This document shows, piece by piece, positions 36,694 through 45,082 of a DNA stretch of 64,000 nt. This DNA is from Stappia sp. ES.058 (GTDB lineage: Bacteria > Pseudomonadota > Alphaproteobacteria > Rhizobiales > Stappiaceae). The translations under genes and the position numbers were made by a program. The DNA lies in the NCBI RefSeq assembly GCF_900105595.1, contig NZ_LT629784.1:1550001-1614000 (forward strand), read 5' to 3'. Below the pieces are notes generated by a model. That model searched no databases, was not told where the DNA came from, and worked only from the letters and a program-made list of their open reading frames with translations. Position 1 is the stretch's first letter. Every line of letters begins with the position of its first letter.

Positions 36694-37559
36694 AGCATGA
36701 TCTTGCGGGCAAAGGCAATGCGCGGATGCCGCAATGCGCTGCGCGCCCAGACAAGGTTGAGCGGGTTGACCGGCGTCGCCACGGGCGCGGGCAGGAAGAC
36801 CAGGCGCTTCAGTCGAAACGCCTCCGCACACAGATAGTCCGGGAGCACCGTCCAGCCGACTCCCTCACCCACAAGCGCTCGCAGCATGCGCAAGTCGGGA
36901 GCGGTAAGGACCGGGGATGTTTCCGGCAAAGGGATCCCGTTGTGCTCGAGCCAGGTCCTGACAAGGGGGCGGTCCAGGTCGTAGGCAACGCAGGGGACCG
37001 CGTGCAATCCTGTTTCGAGGCTCGCGGACGCTATGAGAGCGGGCATTTTCTCGGGTGCGGCCACCAGCAGCAAACGCTCCTCTGCAATCCTTGCATGGTC
37101 GAGGCGCGCATCGGACGGAGCCGAGGCGGTGATGGCGAGATCGACCTCATCGTTGAAGAGTTTGTCATAGAGTGCGTCACGTCCGCCAACATCAATCCGA
37201 ACCGTCAGTCCGGCCTTTTGCAGCCGCATCAAAAGGGGCGCGCAGCCTTCAGCCAGAAAATCGGACGGACCGGCAAGGTGAATGGTGCCGGTCAGCATCG
37301 CTGAGCGCGCGCGCGCCGACGCGAGTGCGGCTTCCGCGTCCTGCAGCGTGCTGCCAAGTCGCGCCGCCAGATCGTCAGCCGCCGCCGTCGGCAAGACCCC
37401 GCGGGCATGACGGTCGAACAGGGTCCGGCCGATCTGGCCTTCCAGACTGGCGACATGATGCGAAAGCGCGGGCTGTGTGAGCCCGAGTGCGCGGGCGGCA
37501 GCCGTGAAGGACCGGTGCCGATAGACCTCGACGAAGCTGCGCAGATGAACCAGTGACAT
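36678..37559 (-). CDS. LysR family transcriptional regulator
   Basis: The protein has 293 residues. The N-terminal winged helix-turn-helix reads LRSFVEVYRHRSFTAAARALGLTQPALSHHVASLEGQIGRTLFDR, followed by a periplasmic-binding-protein-like effector domain. It is transcribed away from the DJ-1/PfpI gene at 37673, which is the most likely target. An AT-rich dyad lies just upstream of its start. Confidence 0.93.
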   Translation of the reverse strand: MSLVHLRSFVEVYRHRSFTAAARALGLTQPALSHHVASLEGQIGRTLFDRHARGVLPTAAADDLAARLGSTLQDAEAALASARARSAMLTGTIHLAGPSDFLAEGCAPLLMRLQKAGLTVRIDVGGRDALYDKLFNDEVDLAITASAPSDARLDHARIAEERLLLVAAPEKMPALIASASLETGLHAVPCVAYDLDRPLVRTWLEHNGIPLPETSPVLTAPDLRMLRALVGEGVGWTVLPDYLCAEAFRLKRLVFLPAPVATPVNPLNLVWARSALRHPRIAFARKIMLQAPA

Positions 37560-37569
37560 GACCGGACAT

Positions 37570-37583
37570 ATAAATAATTTTAT
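37570..37583. promoter_or_regulatory. AT-rich dyad in the LysR/DJ-1 divergent region
   Basis: ATAAA-TAAT-TTTAT is a dyad of five-base arms 11 bp upstream of the LysR start and 90 bp before the DJ-1 gene. It could be the autoregulatory LysR site. Confidence 0.35.
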
Positions 37584-37672
37584 GCCTGAAGGCGAAAGAT
37601 ATTATTTTCGTGACCGACCATCGCGCACCATTTCTTGCCCAGACGCAAACCAACACGGTACGGGAGCTTTTG

Positions 37673-38380
37673 ATGAGCAACACACCCAGGATCCTGATGA
37701 TCGCCACCTCGGCAGCGACCATGGCACCTTCCGACGAGCCGACCGGCGTGTGGCTTGAAGAACTGACCACTCCCTATTACGCCTTTCGGGATGCCGGTGC
37801 AGAGGTCACTCTGGCCTCGATCGCGGGCGGAGCAATCCCCGTCGATGCGCGGAGCGTGAAACCGCGGGGCGAGAATGACGCGACCGTCGAGCGCTATTAT
37901 GACGATGCGGAATTGATGGAAGCTGCCTCGAACACGCCGCGTTTCGACACGCTGGACGTTTCCGGCTATGATGCCGTGTTTCTGCCCGGCGGGCATGGCA
38001 CCATGTTCGACTATCCAAAGAGCGACGAACTCGCCCGTCTTGTCGCCGATACGCTGGATGCAGGCAAGATCATGGCCGCCGTCTGCCATGGACCAGCCGG
38101 CCTTGTAAACGCCAAGCGCAAAGACGGCACCGCAATTTTGGCTGGGCGCAAGGTCGCCGGCTTCACCGACAGCGAGGAACGCGCCGTCGGTCTGGATACA
38201 TCGGTTCCGTTTCTGCTGGAAACCCGCTTGCGGGAGCTTGGCTCGGACTATGTTTGTGGCCCTGATTTCGAGCCATTCGCGGTGCGCGACGGCGCCCTCG
38301 TGACAGGTCAGAATCCGGCTTCCGCCGGAAAAACCGCGGATCTCGTTCTCGAGGCGCTTTCACATCGCAAGGCCGCCTGA
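37673..38380 (+). CDS. DJ-1/PfpI family protein (type 1 glutamine amidotransferase-like)
   Basis: The protein has 235 residues. The nucleophile elbow AVCHGPAG has Cys138 and His139, and an acidic residue sits in GVWLEELTTPYY (about Glu29-30), the arrangement of the Hsp31/glyoxalase III branch. The GYDAVFLPGGHG block is also characteristic. Likely roles are glutathione-independent methylglyoxal removal or protein deglycation; this is family knowledge and not shown here. The ATG at 37673 follows GGGAGC. Confidence 0.9.
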   Translation: MSNTPRILMIATSAATMAPSDEPTGVWLEELTTPYYAFRDAGAEVTLASIAGGAIPVDARSVKPRGENDATVERYYDDAELMEAASNTPRFDTLDVSGYDAVFLPGGHGTMFDYPKSDELARLVADTLDAGKIMAAVCHGPAGLVNAKRKDGTAILAGRKVAGFTDSEERAVGLDTSVPFLLETRLRELGSDYVCGPDFEPFAVRDGALVTGQNPASAGKTADLVLEALSHRKAA

Positions 38381-38459
38381 GGCGGTTGCCGGGGACACGC
38401 CGACCCGACCGGGCCCGGGCCATTCACCAAGGCCCGGGCCCTCGTCTGTCAACAGCCAG

Positions 38460-38834
38460 TCAGGCCGGCAAAGGCTTGTAGGCCAACGCCTCGATTTCCA
38501 CGCTGGCATCCACCATCAGCTGCGACGCGACACACGAGCGGGCAGGGAAGGGCCTGGGAAAATAGGTGCTGTAGACTGCATTGAAGCGGCTGAAATCGGC
38601 CGGGTCGGTCAGCCAGATGGTTGTCTTGACCACATCGGCCAGTGTGGCGTCGGCCAATGCCAGCGCTGCGGCGATATTGTCGAGCACCTGACGGGTCTGG
38701 GTTTCGATGTTGCCCCCGACAAGGTTGCCGTCGGGGCCGAAGGGGATCTGTCCGGAGAGAAAGACGAAGTCGCCGGCGCGAACCGCTGCCGATAGCGGCG
38801 CCACCGGATGGGGGCCGTAAACCGTCTTGGTCAT
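38460..38834 (-). CDS. RidA family protein
   Basis: The protein has 124 residues from the second Met. RidA proteins hydrolyse reactive enamine/imine intermediates released by PLP enzymes. The conserved pieces are VFLSGQIPFGPDGNL, the ALADATLADVVKTTIWL helix and the C-terminal PARSCVASQLMVDASVEIEALA, whose Arg binds the substrate carboxylate. AAGGAGG is better placed for the ATG at 38834 than for the one at 38843, which overlaps the EamA stop. It is the last gene of the MarR-EamA-RidA operon. Confidence 0.93.
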   Translation of the reverse strand: MTKTVYGPHPVAPLSAAVRAGDFVFLSGQIPFGPDGNLVGGNIETQTRQVLDNIAAALALADATLADVVKTTIWLTDPADFSRFNAVYSTYFPRPFPARSCVASQLMVDASVEIEALAYKPLPA

Positions 38835-38839
38835 GAGGT

Positions 38840-39748
38840 TCATTCCTCCTTCATCGATGGAATAACGGGAGCCGTCCGTCTCTCCTGGGAGCTCAGAACA
38901 AGAATGTTTCCGATCAGGACCGCTACGCCGCCCGACAGCACATAGGCGTCAATCGTGAGGTTCTCGAACACCGCCGAAAGCAGCAAGGCAACCACAGGCA
39001 CCAGGGCAAGCGTATAGGAGGCACTGGCGGCGCCGATGCGCTGGACGAGACTGAAATACATGAAGAACGTGATGCAGGACGCGATGATCGCCAGATAGGC
39101 AAGGCCCGCGAAATACGTAACCGACACATCGACGCTGAAACTTGAGCCCCCGAAATAGGCGAGAGCGAAGGAAAACGCCGCGCCGCAAAGAGCCGCCCAA
39201 CTGATCAGGACGGGAATAGGGATCCCGGCTCGCTGGTTGCGCATGGCAACGACGGTGCCGCATCCGGTGCAGGCGGCAGCGGCAAGCGCGAACGCAACGC
39301 CGCTGATTGTCTCGGCATTGGACGAAACAACCGCCAACTGCGGCAGCGCGATCACGCCAAGACCGGCAATTCCCGAGACGATGCCGATCAACATGCGCAC
39401 CGTGACCGGGGCCGAAAGGAAAAGCCATCCGATGAGGGCCGCGAACAGGGACGACGTCGACAGCACCAGCGCCGCGATGCCCGACGTGATGAGCGTGGTT
39501 GCATGGTAAAACGAGATGAAAGCCAGGCCGAAGAACAAGATGCCCTGAAGCGCGACCCACGGTCGATCCGGCCTGCGCAGGCTGACATTCTGTCCGCGCA
39601 TAAAGCTCCATGCGAACATCACAAGGCTCACCACCGCCATCCGGTAGCCGACCGATACTTCCGGAGCACCGGACACCGCCTGCTGTCCGGTGACGATGGC
39701 GCTGCTGCCCCAAAGAACGGCCGTGGCCGCAAACAGAAACGCGCCCAT
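38840..39748 (-). CDS. EamA family drug/metabolite exporter
   Basis: This 302-residue membrane protein has ten helices in two EamA repeats. The first begins FLFAATAVLWGSSAIVTGQQA and contains FISFYHATTLITSGIAALVLSTSSLF; the second contains TYFAGLAYLAIIASCITFFMYFSLVQRIGAASAS. The family exports metabolites or amino acids; the substrate is unknown. It lies between marR-like and ridA genes on one strand, 67 bp after the regulator. Confidence 0.92.
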   Translation of the reverse strand: MGAFLFAATAVLWGSSAIVTGQQAVSGAPEVSVGYRMAVVSLVMFAWSFMRGQNVSLRRPDRPWVALQGILFFGLAFISFYHATTLITSGIAALVLSTSSLFAALIGWLFLSAPVTVRMLIGIVSGIAGLGVIALPQLAVVSSNAETISGVAFALAAAACTGCGTVVAMRNQRAGIPIPVLISWAALCGAAFSFALAYFGGSSFSVDVSVTYFAGLAYLAIIASCITFFMYFSLVQRIGAASASYTLALVPVVALLLSAVFENLTIDAYVLSGGVAVLIGNILVLSSQERRTAPVIPSMKEE

Positions 39749-39815
39749 GGTTCCCTTTCCTGCAAGTGTCCGCCGACGTCGTCAGGACAGCCGAAGCGGG
39801 GAGGGCGGCCCGTGC

Positions 39816-40400
39816 CTATCTGTCGCCCTGCTTGACCGGAGGCACACCGGGCAAATCTGCGACCGGATCCGTCGCACCACGCCATCCGCGTGCGAGAATT
39901 CCGGTGCTGGCGTTGTCCAGCCGGGCCAAAATGCCATCGAGCGCCGCCAGTTCTTCTTCCGAAACGGCGCTCGTCAGATCCGCGTCGAGGCGTTTGGCAA
40001 CATCGGAGATTTCAGTGAAGGCCGACCAGCCGCTTTCGGAGAGCTCGATCGCCGCGTAGCGACGATCCGATCGTCCGGGCGTTCGGCGCGCAAACCCGAG
40101 TTCCACAAGCTGTTTGACCGCCCGGGACACCGAGAACTGATCGAGCCCGCCCGCCTGGCAGATTTCCTTGGCGCTGGCGCCGGGGCGGTTTGCGATGATC
40201 GCCATGGTTCGCCACGCCGATCGGGAAAATCCAAATCTCGGCCCGTAATAGGCGTTGAGGACATCCGCCACACGGACGGATATGCGAAACAGCCGATAGG
40301 GAAGCCAACTCTCGAGCTGCAGCAACTCGGCGCCGCGGTTTTCGGAGGCGGAGCTGTCGGCTTTCTTGTCATCAGATTTTTGATTGCTAATTGTTTGCAT
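39816..40400 (-). CDS. MarR family transcriptional regulator
   Basis: This 194-residue regulator has a winged helix: WRTMAIIANRPGASAKEICQAGGLDQFSVSRAVKQLVELGFARRTPGRSDRRYAAIELSE, including the DxRxxx wing (SDRRY). The N-terminal 25 residues are polar and possibly disordered. The ATG at 40400 lies inside the palindrome TTGCA-TCG-TGCAA, so autoregulation is likely. The neighbouring EamA and RidA genes are probable targets, and a similar, longer palindrome at 48676 suggests that the operon starting there may be another. Confidence 0.9.
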   Translation of the reverse strand: MQTISNQKSDDKKADSSASENRGAELLQLESWLPYRLFRISVRVADVLNAYYGPRFGFSRSAWRTMAIIANRPGASAKEICQAGGLDQFSVSRAVKQLVELGFARRTPGRSDRRYAAIELSESGWSAFTEISDVAKRLDADLTSAVSEEELAALDGILARLDNASTGILARGWRGATDPVADLPGVPPVKQGDR

Positions 40401-40407
40401 CGTGCAA
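40395..40407. promoter_or_regulatory. Palindrome TTGCA-N3-TGCAA over the MarR start codon
   Basis: A 5-bp-arm dyad covers the start codon of the MarR gene. The same arms and spacing occur in the 7-bp-arm palindrome at 48676-48692. Confidence 0.5.
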
Positions 40408-40652
40408 TCATATGCACTTAAATACACAAAGGCAACGGCTTAATCGCCCATGTCGAACAACATGAACCCAGGCATCGCATGGGCTTCGAGAAAGCCCGGG
40501 ATGGATGGTGGCCGGCCGATAACACATGACGGGCCCGATACGTCGCCAGAGGGTTTGGAGGCGTCACGGCCTGCACGACGCAAGGGCGTCGGTCCGTGGG
40601 GATGAAACGCTTTCGGTGAGCGCCTTCCTGACCAAGATGGAGGACTTGCGAA

Positions 40653-40991
40653 ATGCCATTTGTCGTTCATTGCCTAGACCGGCCGGATGCCGGCGACTTG
40701 CGCAGGCGCACGCGCGCTGAACATCTGGAATACATGATTGCGCATGGCGACAGGGTCGCCTTCGGAGGACCGCTGCAAACCGACGACGGGTCCGTGGTGA
40801 TCGGGAGCCTGATGGTTCTGTCCCATGAAACGCGTGAGGCCGTCGACCGGTTTCTCGATGCGGAGCCATATGCGGGCGCGGGACTGTTCGCCGAAATACG
40901 GGTTTCGCGCCTGCACCAGATGGTGCCGGAAAATCCCCCGGGATTGCTGGCTGCGGAGCTGGAGCGGGAACGGGCATCTGGGTCGGAGTAG
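40653..40991 (+). CDS. YciI-like protein
   Basis: The protein has 112 residues and a ferredoxin-like fold of the YciI family. It begins FVVHCLDRPDAGDLRRRTRAEHLEYM and has GPLQTDDGSVVIGSLMVL, with the His/Asp pair of the putative active site (His24, Asp near 45). Function unknown; relatives include chlorohydrolase-like and muconolactone-type enzymes. It stands alone, with 250 bp before it that contain nothing recognisable. Confidence 0.85.
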   Translation: MPFVVHCLDRPDAGDLRRRTRAEHLEYMIAHGDRVAFGGPLQTDDGSVVIGSLMVLSHETREAVDRFLDAEPYAGAGLFAEIRVSRLHQMVPENPPGLLAAELERERASGSE

Positions 40992-41055
40992 CCCCGCACC
41001 ACGCCAAGGCGCGCGTGCCGGCGGAATGTGCCGGAACGCACGTCCGTTTTGACCC

Positions 41056-41853
41056 TCAGGCGAGAATGAGCTGGTCGTCCTCGACCTCGGTGCCGGTTGT
41101 CTTCTTGAAGAGCTCGAGCAGGTCGGGAACGTCATAGCCCTTGCGCGCCTCGCCATGAATGTCGAGCAGGATCCGACCGGCATTCATCATGATCGTACGG
41201 GTGCCGAAGTCGAGCGAATTTCGCATGCTGTGGGTCACCATGAGGACCGTCAGCCTCTGTTCCCCGGTGATCTCCGCCGAGAGTTCGAGCACGGTGGCCG
41301 CCGCCCCCGGATCGAGGGCGGCCGTGTGCTCATCGAGGATGAGGATCTTCATCGGAAGCAAGGTGGCCATGAGAAGGCTGAGCGCTTGTCTTTGACCCCC
41401 CGAAAGCGTGCCGGCCATGGCGCCGAGACGGTCTTCCAGGCCCATTCCGAGCCGCGAAAGCTGTTCCGCGAGTTCGCGCTTCTTGCGCGCCCCTCCAAGG
41501 GCATTGCGAAAGCGGCGTCGCCCGCCGCGGCTCGCTGCGAGCGCCAGATTTTCCTCAACCGTCAGCGAACTGCATGTGCCCGCGCGCGGTTCCTGAAACA
41601 CCCGTCCGATCATGCCCGCACGCTGCTCGGTCGGTCGTGCCGTCACGTCGTGACCATCGATGTAAATACCGCCGCGATCGAGACGCACATCCCCGGCAAC
41701 GGCCGACAGAAGCGTCGACTTGCCGGCGCCATTGGTCCCGATCACGGTGACGAATTCCCCGTCCGTGATGTCGAGATCGACACCGCGAAGCGCGGGAACC
41801 GCCAGCGGCGTGCCGGGATTGAAGGTGATGTAGGCATCACAGACACTGAGCAT
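41056..41853 (-). CDS. ABC transporter ATP-binding protein (TrpXYZ-like importer)
   Basis: The protein has 265 residues. Walker A is GTNGAGKST, the signature is LSGGQRQ, and Walker B is MKILILDEHTAALD. The DEHTAALDP form is typical of ATPases paired with pfam04392-type binding proteins. It lies five bases after the permease and is the last gene of the long operon. It powers the permease at 41858 and receives substrate from the binding protein at 42792. Confidence 0.92.
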   Translation of the reverse strand: MLSVCDAYITFNPGTPLAVPALRGVDLDITDGEFVTVIGTNGAGKSTLLSAVAGDVRLDRGGIYIDGHDVTARPTEQRAGMIGRVFQEPRAGTCSSLTVEENLALAASRGGRRRFRNALGGARKKRELAEQLSRLGMGLEDRLGAMAGTLSGGQRQALSLLMATLLPMKILILDEHTAALDPGAAATVLELSAEITGEQRLTVLMVTHSMRNSLDFGTRTIMMNAGRILLDIHGEARKGYDVPDLLELFKKTTGTEVEDDQLILA

Positions 41854-41857
41854 TCGC

Positions 41858-42802
41858 TTATCCCTTTTGCGGTTGCGGTTGGGAAAAAAGGCGCCGGAAT
41901 CTCGGCCAAAGCTTGAACCTGCTGTTGCGCCGGGCCTGGGACAGAATGACCGCGACCGCAACGACTACGGCTGTGACAAGATTGAGGTCCTGCGCCTGAA
42001 TGCCGAGAAACCCTGCGCTTAGGGCGGCGGCGATGAAAAGGCGGTAGAGCACTGCGCCGATCAGGCATCCGAATGTCGCCCAGGCGACCTTGACCGAGCC
42101 GAACAGGGTCTCGCCGATGATCAGGGCGGCAAGACCGGTGACGATGGTTCCAATACCCAAAGACACATCAGCGACGCCCTGGCTCTGGGCAAACAGCGCC
42201 CCGGCCAGCCCGACAAGCCCGTTGCTCAGTGTCATCCCGACCATCGTCATGCGGCCGTTGTCGACGGATTGCGCCCGGGCCATCACCGGATTTTCTCCGC
42301 TCGCCCTGAGGGCAAGTCCGACCTGGGTCCCGAGAAACCAGTCCACGAAGAGCTTCATGGCAACCGCGATCACAAGAAGAACCGTACTGGTGGTCCACAA
42401 GCCGAAATCCAGCACCTGCGTAAACGGGGTGAAGATCGTTTCCTCACCGTAAAGGGAGATGTTCGGACGTCCCATGACACGCAGGTTGATCGAATAAAGC
42501 GCCACCATCGTCAGGATACCGGCGAGAAGGTTCAGGATCTTGAAGCGAACGTTGAGATAGGCGGAGACGAACCCCGCGCAGCATCCGGCAAATGTGCCGA
42601 TGGCGGTCGCCAGAAACGGATTGATGCCGTTGACGATTGCCACAGCGGTCGCGGCAGCTCCCAAAGGGAAGCTGCCGTCGACCGTGAGGTCGGGAAAGCT
42701 GAGGACGCGGAAGGAGAGATACACCCCGAGCGCCACGAGCGAGAAAAGCAACCCTGCTTCGATCGCTCCGGAAAGAGCCAGCGCGCTCATGTTATTCGAC
42801 AA
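41858..42802 (-). CDS. ABC transporter permease (TrpXYZ-like importer)
   Basis: This 314-residue membrane protein has about eight helices. It opens with GAIEAGLLFSLVALGVYLSFRVLSFPDLTVDGSFPLGAA, the LivHM-type segment characteristic of this importer group, and has the loop VGLALRASGENPVMARAQSVD that contacts the ATPase. The ATG at 42802 overlaps the binding-protein gene by 11 bases; the next Met (42790) is also possible. Confidence 0.92.
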   Translation of the reverse strand: MSNNMSALALSGAIEAGLLFSLVALGVYLSFRVLSFPDLTVDGSFPLGAAATAVAIVNGINPFLATAIGTFAGCCAGFVSAYLNVRFKILNLLAGILTMVALYSINLRVMGRPNISLYGEETIFTPFTQVLDFGLWTTSTVLLVIAVAMKLFVDWFLGTQVGLALRASGENPVMARAQSVDNGRMTMVGMTLSNGLVGLAGALFAQSQGVADVSLGIGTIVTGLAALIIGETLFGSVKVAWATFGCLIGAVLYRLFIAAALSAGFLGIQAQDLNLVTAVVVAVAVILSQARRNSRFKLWPRFRRLFSQPQPQKG

Positions 42803-43760
42803 CCTTCTTGGCTTTTTCCAGAATGTCGCCCGGCAAGGTCACGCCCATGGCTGCGGCGGAGGCCTTGTTCAGATACAGGTCCTGTGTATCCAGGACCCCC
42901 ACCGGGATCGCGCCGGGACTTTCTCCGTCGAGCACGCGAATGGCCATCTGGCCGGTCAGGCGGCCGAGCTTGTAGTAATCGAAGCCGAGCGCCGCAAGGG
43001 CCCCGCGTTCGACCGAGTTCGTGTCGCTGGCAAACACCGGCACCTTGGCTTTCTTGCCGACATTCACCACGCTCTCGACGGCCGCGACGACAGTGCTGTC
43101 GGTGGGAATGAGGATGGCGTCGGCACGTCCGGCAAGGCTGACGGCCGCATCCGCCACCATGGCCGTCTGGGATGCGGTGCTTTCTTCAAGCTTCAGTCCG
43201 AAGGCTTCGACCGCCAGCTTCAGCGCCGCGACTTGAGACACCGAGTTCGCTTCGCCTGCATTGTAGATCACGCCGATTGTCGTTGCATCCGGAACGAGAG
43301 TCTTGATCAGCTCAAGCGTCGGTGCGAAGGGCTGCTTGTCGCTGGTTCCGGTGATCGTTCCGCCGGGGGCCTCCATGCTGGCGACCAGTTTGGCCTCGAC
43401 CGGATCCGTCACGGCCGCGAAGAGAACGGGAATATCGCCGGCGGCACTTTGAAGGGCCTGCGCCGAGGGGGTGCTGATTGCGATCAGCAGGTCGGGCGCC
43501 ATGCCCGCAAAGGCCTTGGCGATCTGCAACTGCGTCGGCATGCTGCCCTGTGCGCTTTGAACACTGATATCCAGGGTCTCGCCTTCGGTGTATCCGCCGT
43601 CCGCCAGTTCATCGACGATGCCCATGCGGGCCGCGTCGATGGCGGGATGATCGACGATGTAGGTGATGGCGATCTTGGTCATTTCCGCCGCGGTTGCCGG
43701 CAAGACGATTGCGGACATGAGGACAGCCGCAGCGCATGCGGCCAGTTTTTGTCGAAGCAT
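42792..43760 (-). CDS. ABC transporter substrate-binding protein (pfam04392 type)
   Basis: The protein has 322 residues. A signal peptide (LAACAAAVLMSAIVLPATAAE) is cleaved near residue 24. The mature protein matches the ABC_sub_bind family seen in TrpX: IAITYIVDHPAIDAARMGIVDEL, SAQGSMPTQLQIAKAFAGMAPDLLIAISTPSAQAL, VLFAAVTDPVEAKLV and IYNAGEANSVSQV. Characterised relatives bind aromatic amino acids, and the operon context (prephenate dehydratase, 2-hydroxyacid dehydrogenases) agrees with an aromatic ligand. It follows the L-hydroxyacid dehydrogenase gene by 81 bp. Confidence 0.9.
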   Translation of the reverse strand: MLRQKLAACAAAVLMSAIVLPATAAEMTKIAITYIVDHPAIDAARMGIVDELADGGYTEGETLDISVQSAQGSMPTQLQIAKAFAGMAPDLLIAISTPSAQALQSAAGDIPVLFAAVTDPVEAKLVASMEAPGGTITGTSDKQPFAPTLELIKTLVPDATTIGVIYNAGEANSVSQVAALKLAVEAFGLKLEESTASQTAMVADAAVSLAGRADAILIPTDSTVVAAVESVVNVGKKAKVPVFASDTNSVERGALAALGFDYYKLGRLTGQMAIRVLDGESPGAIPVGVLDTQDLYLNKASAAAMGVTLPGDILEKAKKVVE

Positions 43761-43841
43761 CTGACTGTTCCCTTCTGTGGTTGTTGTTTCCGGAAAGACA
43801 AGGGGATGCTGCAATCCCGGTGCTCAATGCACGGCGCCCTG

Positions 43842-45065
43842 TTAGTCGCCACCGACAAGCGACAGCGGGCCGGATGCGGGAGACATGGAGTGCGCCTGCG
43901 GCGCCGGTTCCGGGATCGCGAACGAATGATGGGTCCGCAGCATGGAGATCTTGAAATCGTTCAGGGTGCGCGCACCCATCAGCATCTGCGCGATTTCGAA
44001 TTCGCTTTTCAGGATGGCGAGCGCCCGGCCAACGTCTTTTTCCCCGCCGCTCGCCAGCGCGTAGAGCGTTGCGCGGCCGATCTGCACCGCGTCGGCGCCA
44101 AGCGCCAGCGCGCGCGCGATATCGGACCCCGTCCGGAACCCGCTGTCGACCAGCAGCGTCAGGTCTGACCCGGCCCGCGATCGAAACTCCGGCAGGATGT
44201 CGATCGTTGCGACCGCGCCGTCCAGTTGCCGCCCGCCATGATTGGAAATGACCAGGCCGTCGACCCCGACCTCCAGCGCTTTCGGCACTTGTGCCGGATC
44301 AAGCATGCCCTTGACGATCAAGGGGCCGTCCCAGGCGTCGCGGACCCACTTGATGTCGTCCCATCCCACGGATCCGTCGAGTTGGGACTGCATCAGTTCC
44401 GCGATGGTATCGGTTCGCTGGAGGCCCAGTTCCGCCGCCATGACCTCCAGCTTCGGCGCGCCGGCCCGGGCCATGCGCAGGCTCCACGCGGGATGGAGAG
44501 CAAGGCTTGCAAGCTTTGCCGGCGTCCAGCGAAACGGCAGGGAAAACGCGTTTCGGGCGTCACGCAGCCGCCGGCCCGGTATGGCATTGTCCACGGTGAC
44601 TTCCAGGGCCTTGAAGCCAAGGGTCCGTGCCCGGGAAACCAGGCGTTTGCTGACCTCGCGATCCTTGAAGAGATAGAGCTGAAACCATTTTGCCCCGGCG
44701 CCGGCTCCCGCGACCTCTTCCATTGTGGCGGTGGCCGCGGTGCTCATTACGAAGGGGATCTCGCTCGCGGACGCCGCGCGCGCCAGATCGATGTCCCCGC
44801 GTGGCCATGCCGCCCCGGCCAGACCGGTCGGGCCGATGATCGCCGGAAAGGCGTGGCGCTGCCCGAACAGGGTGACCGCGCTTGAACAGTCACTGACGTT
44901 TGTGGGCGCGGAGCCGAGCAAGCGGATGCGATCGAGCGCATCCCGGTTTTCCGCAAGAGTGTTTTCGCTTCCGCTTCCCCCGTCGATGAAGTCGAAGACG
45001 AACCGCGGCAGTCGCCGGCGGGCCAGGTCGCGAAACTCGGCAATGGATTGCGGTTCGTTCGCCAT
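43842..45065 (-). CDS. FMN-dependent alpha-hydroxy-acid dehydrogenase (LldD/mandelate dehydrogenase family)
   Basis: This 407-residue TIM-barrel flavoprotein oxidises L-2-hydroxyacids to 2-oxoacids. Family landmarks are FDFIDGGSGSENTLAENRDALDRIRLL, FPAIIGPTGLAGAAWPRGD, the catalytic-His block ISNHGGRQLDGAVATIDILPE and the FMN phosphate block ADAVQIGRATLYALASGG. It could use lactate, mandelate or phenyllactate. The operon carries a D-type partner enzyme just upstream (17-base gap), so both enantiomers could be oxidised. GGAGG precedes the ATG at 45065. Confidence 0.92.
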   Translation of the reverse strand: MANEPQSIAEFRDLARRRLPRFVFDFIDGGSGSENTLAENRDALDRIRLLGSAPTNVSDCSSAVTLFGQRHAFPAIIGPTGLAGAAWPRGDIDLARAASASEIPFVMSTAATATMEEVAGAGAGAKWFQLYLFKDREVSKRLVSRARTLGFKALEVTVDNAIPGRRLRDARNAFSLPFRWTPAKLASLALHPAWSLRMARAGAPKLEVMAAELGLQRTDTIAELMQSQLDGSVGWDDIKWVRDAWDGPLIVKGMLDPAQVPKALEVGVDGLVISNHGGRQLDGAVATIDILPEFRSRAGSDLTLLVDSGFRTGSDIARALALGADAVQIGRATLYALASGGEKDVGRALAILKSEFEIAQMLMGARTLNDFKISMLRTHHSFAIPEPAPQAHSMSPASGPLSLVGGD

Positions 45066-45082
45066 GCGTGTTGTCCTCCCCT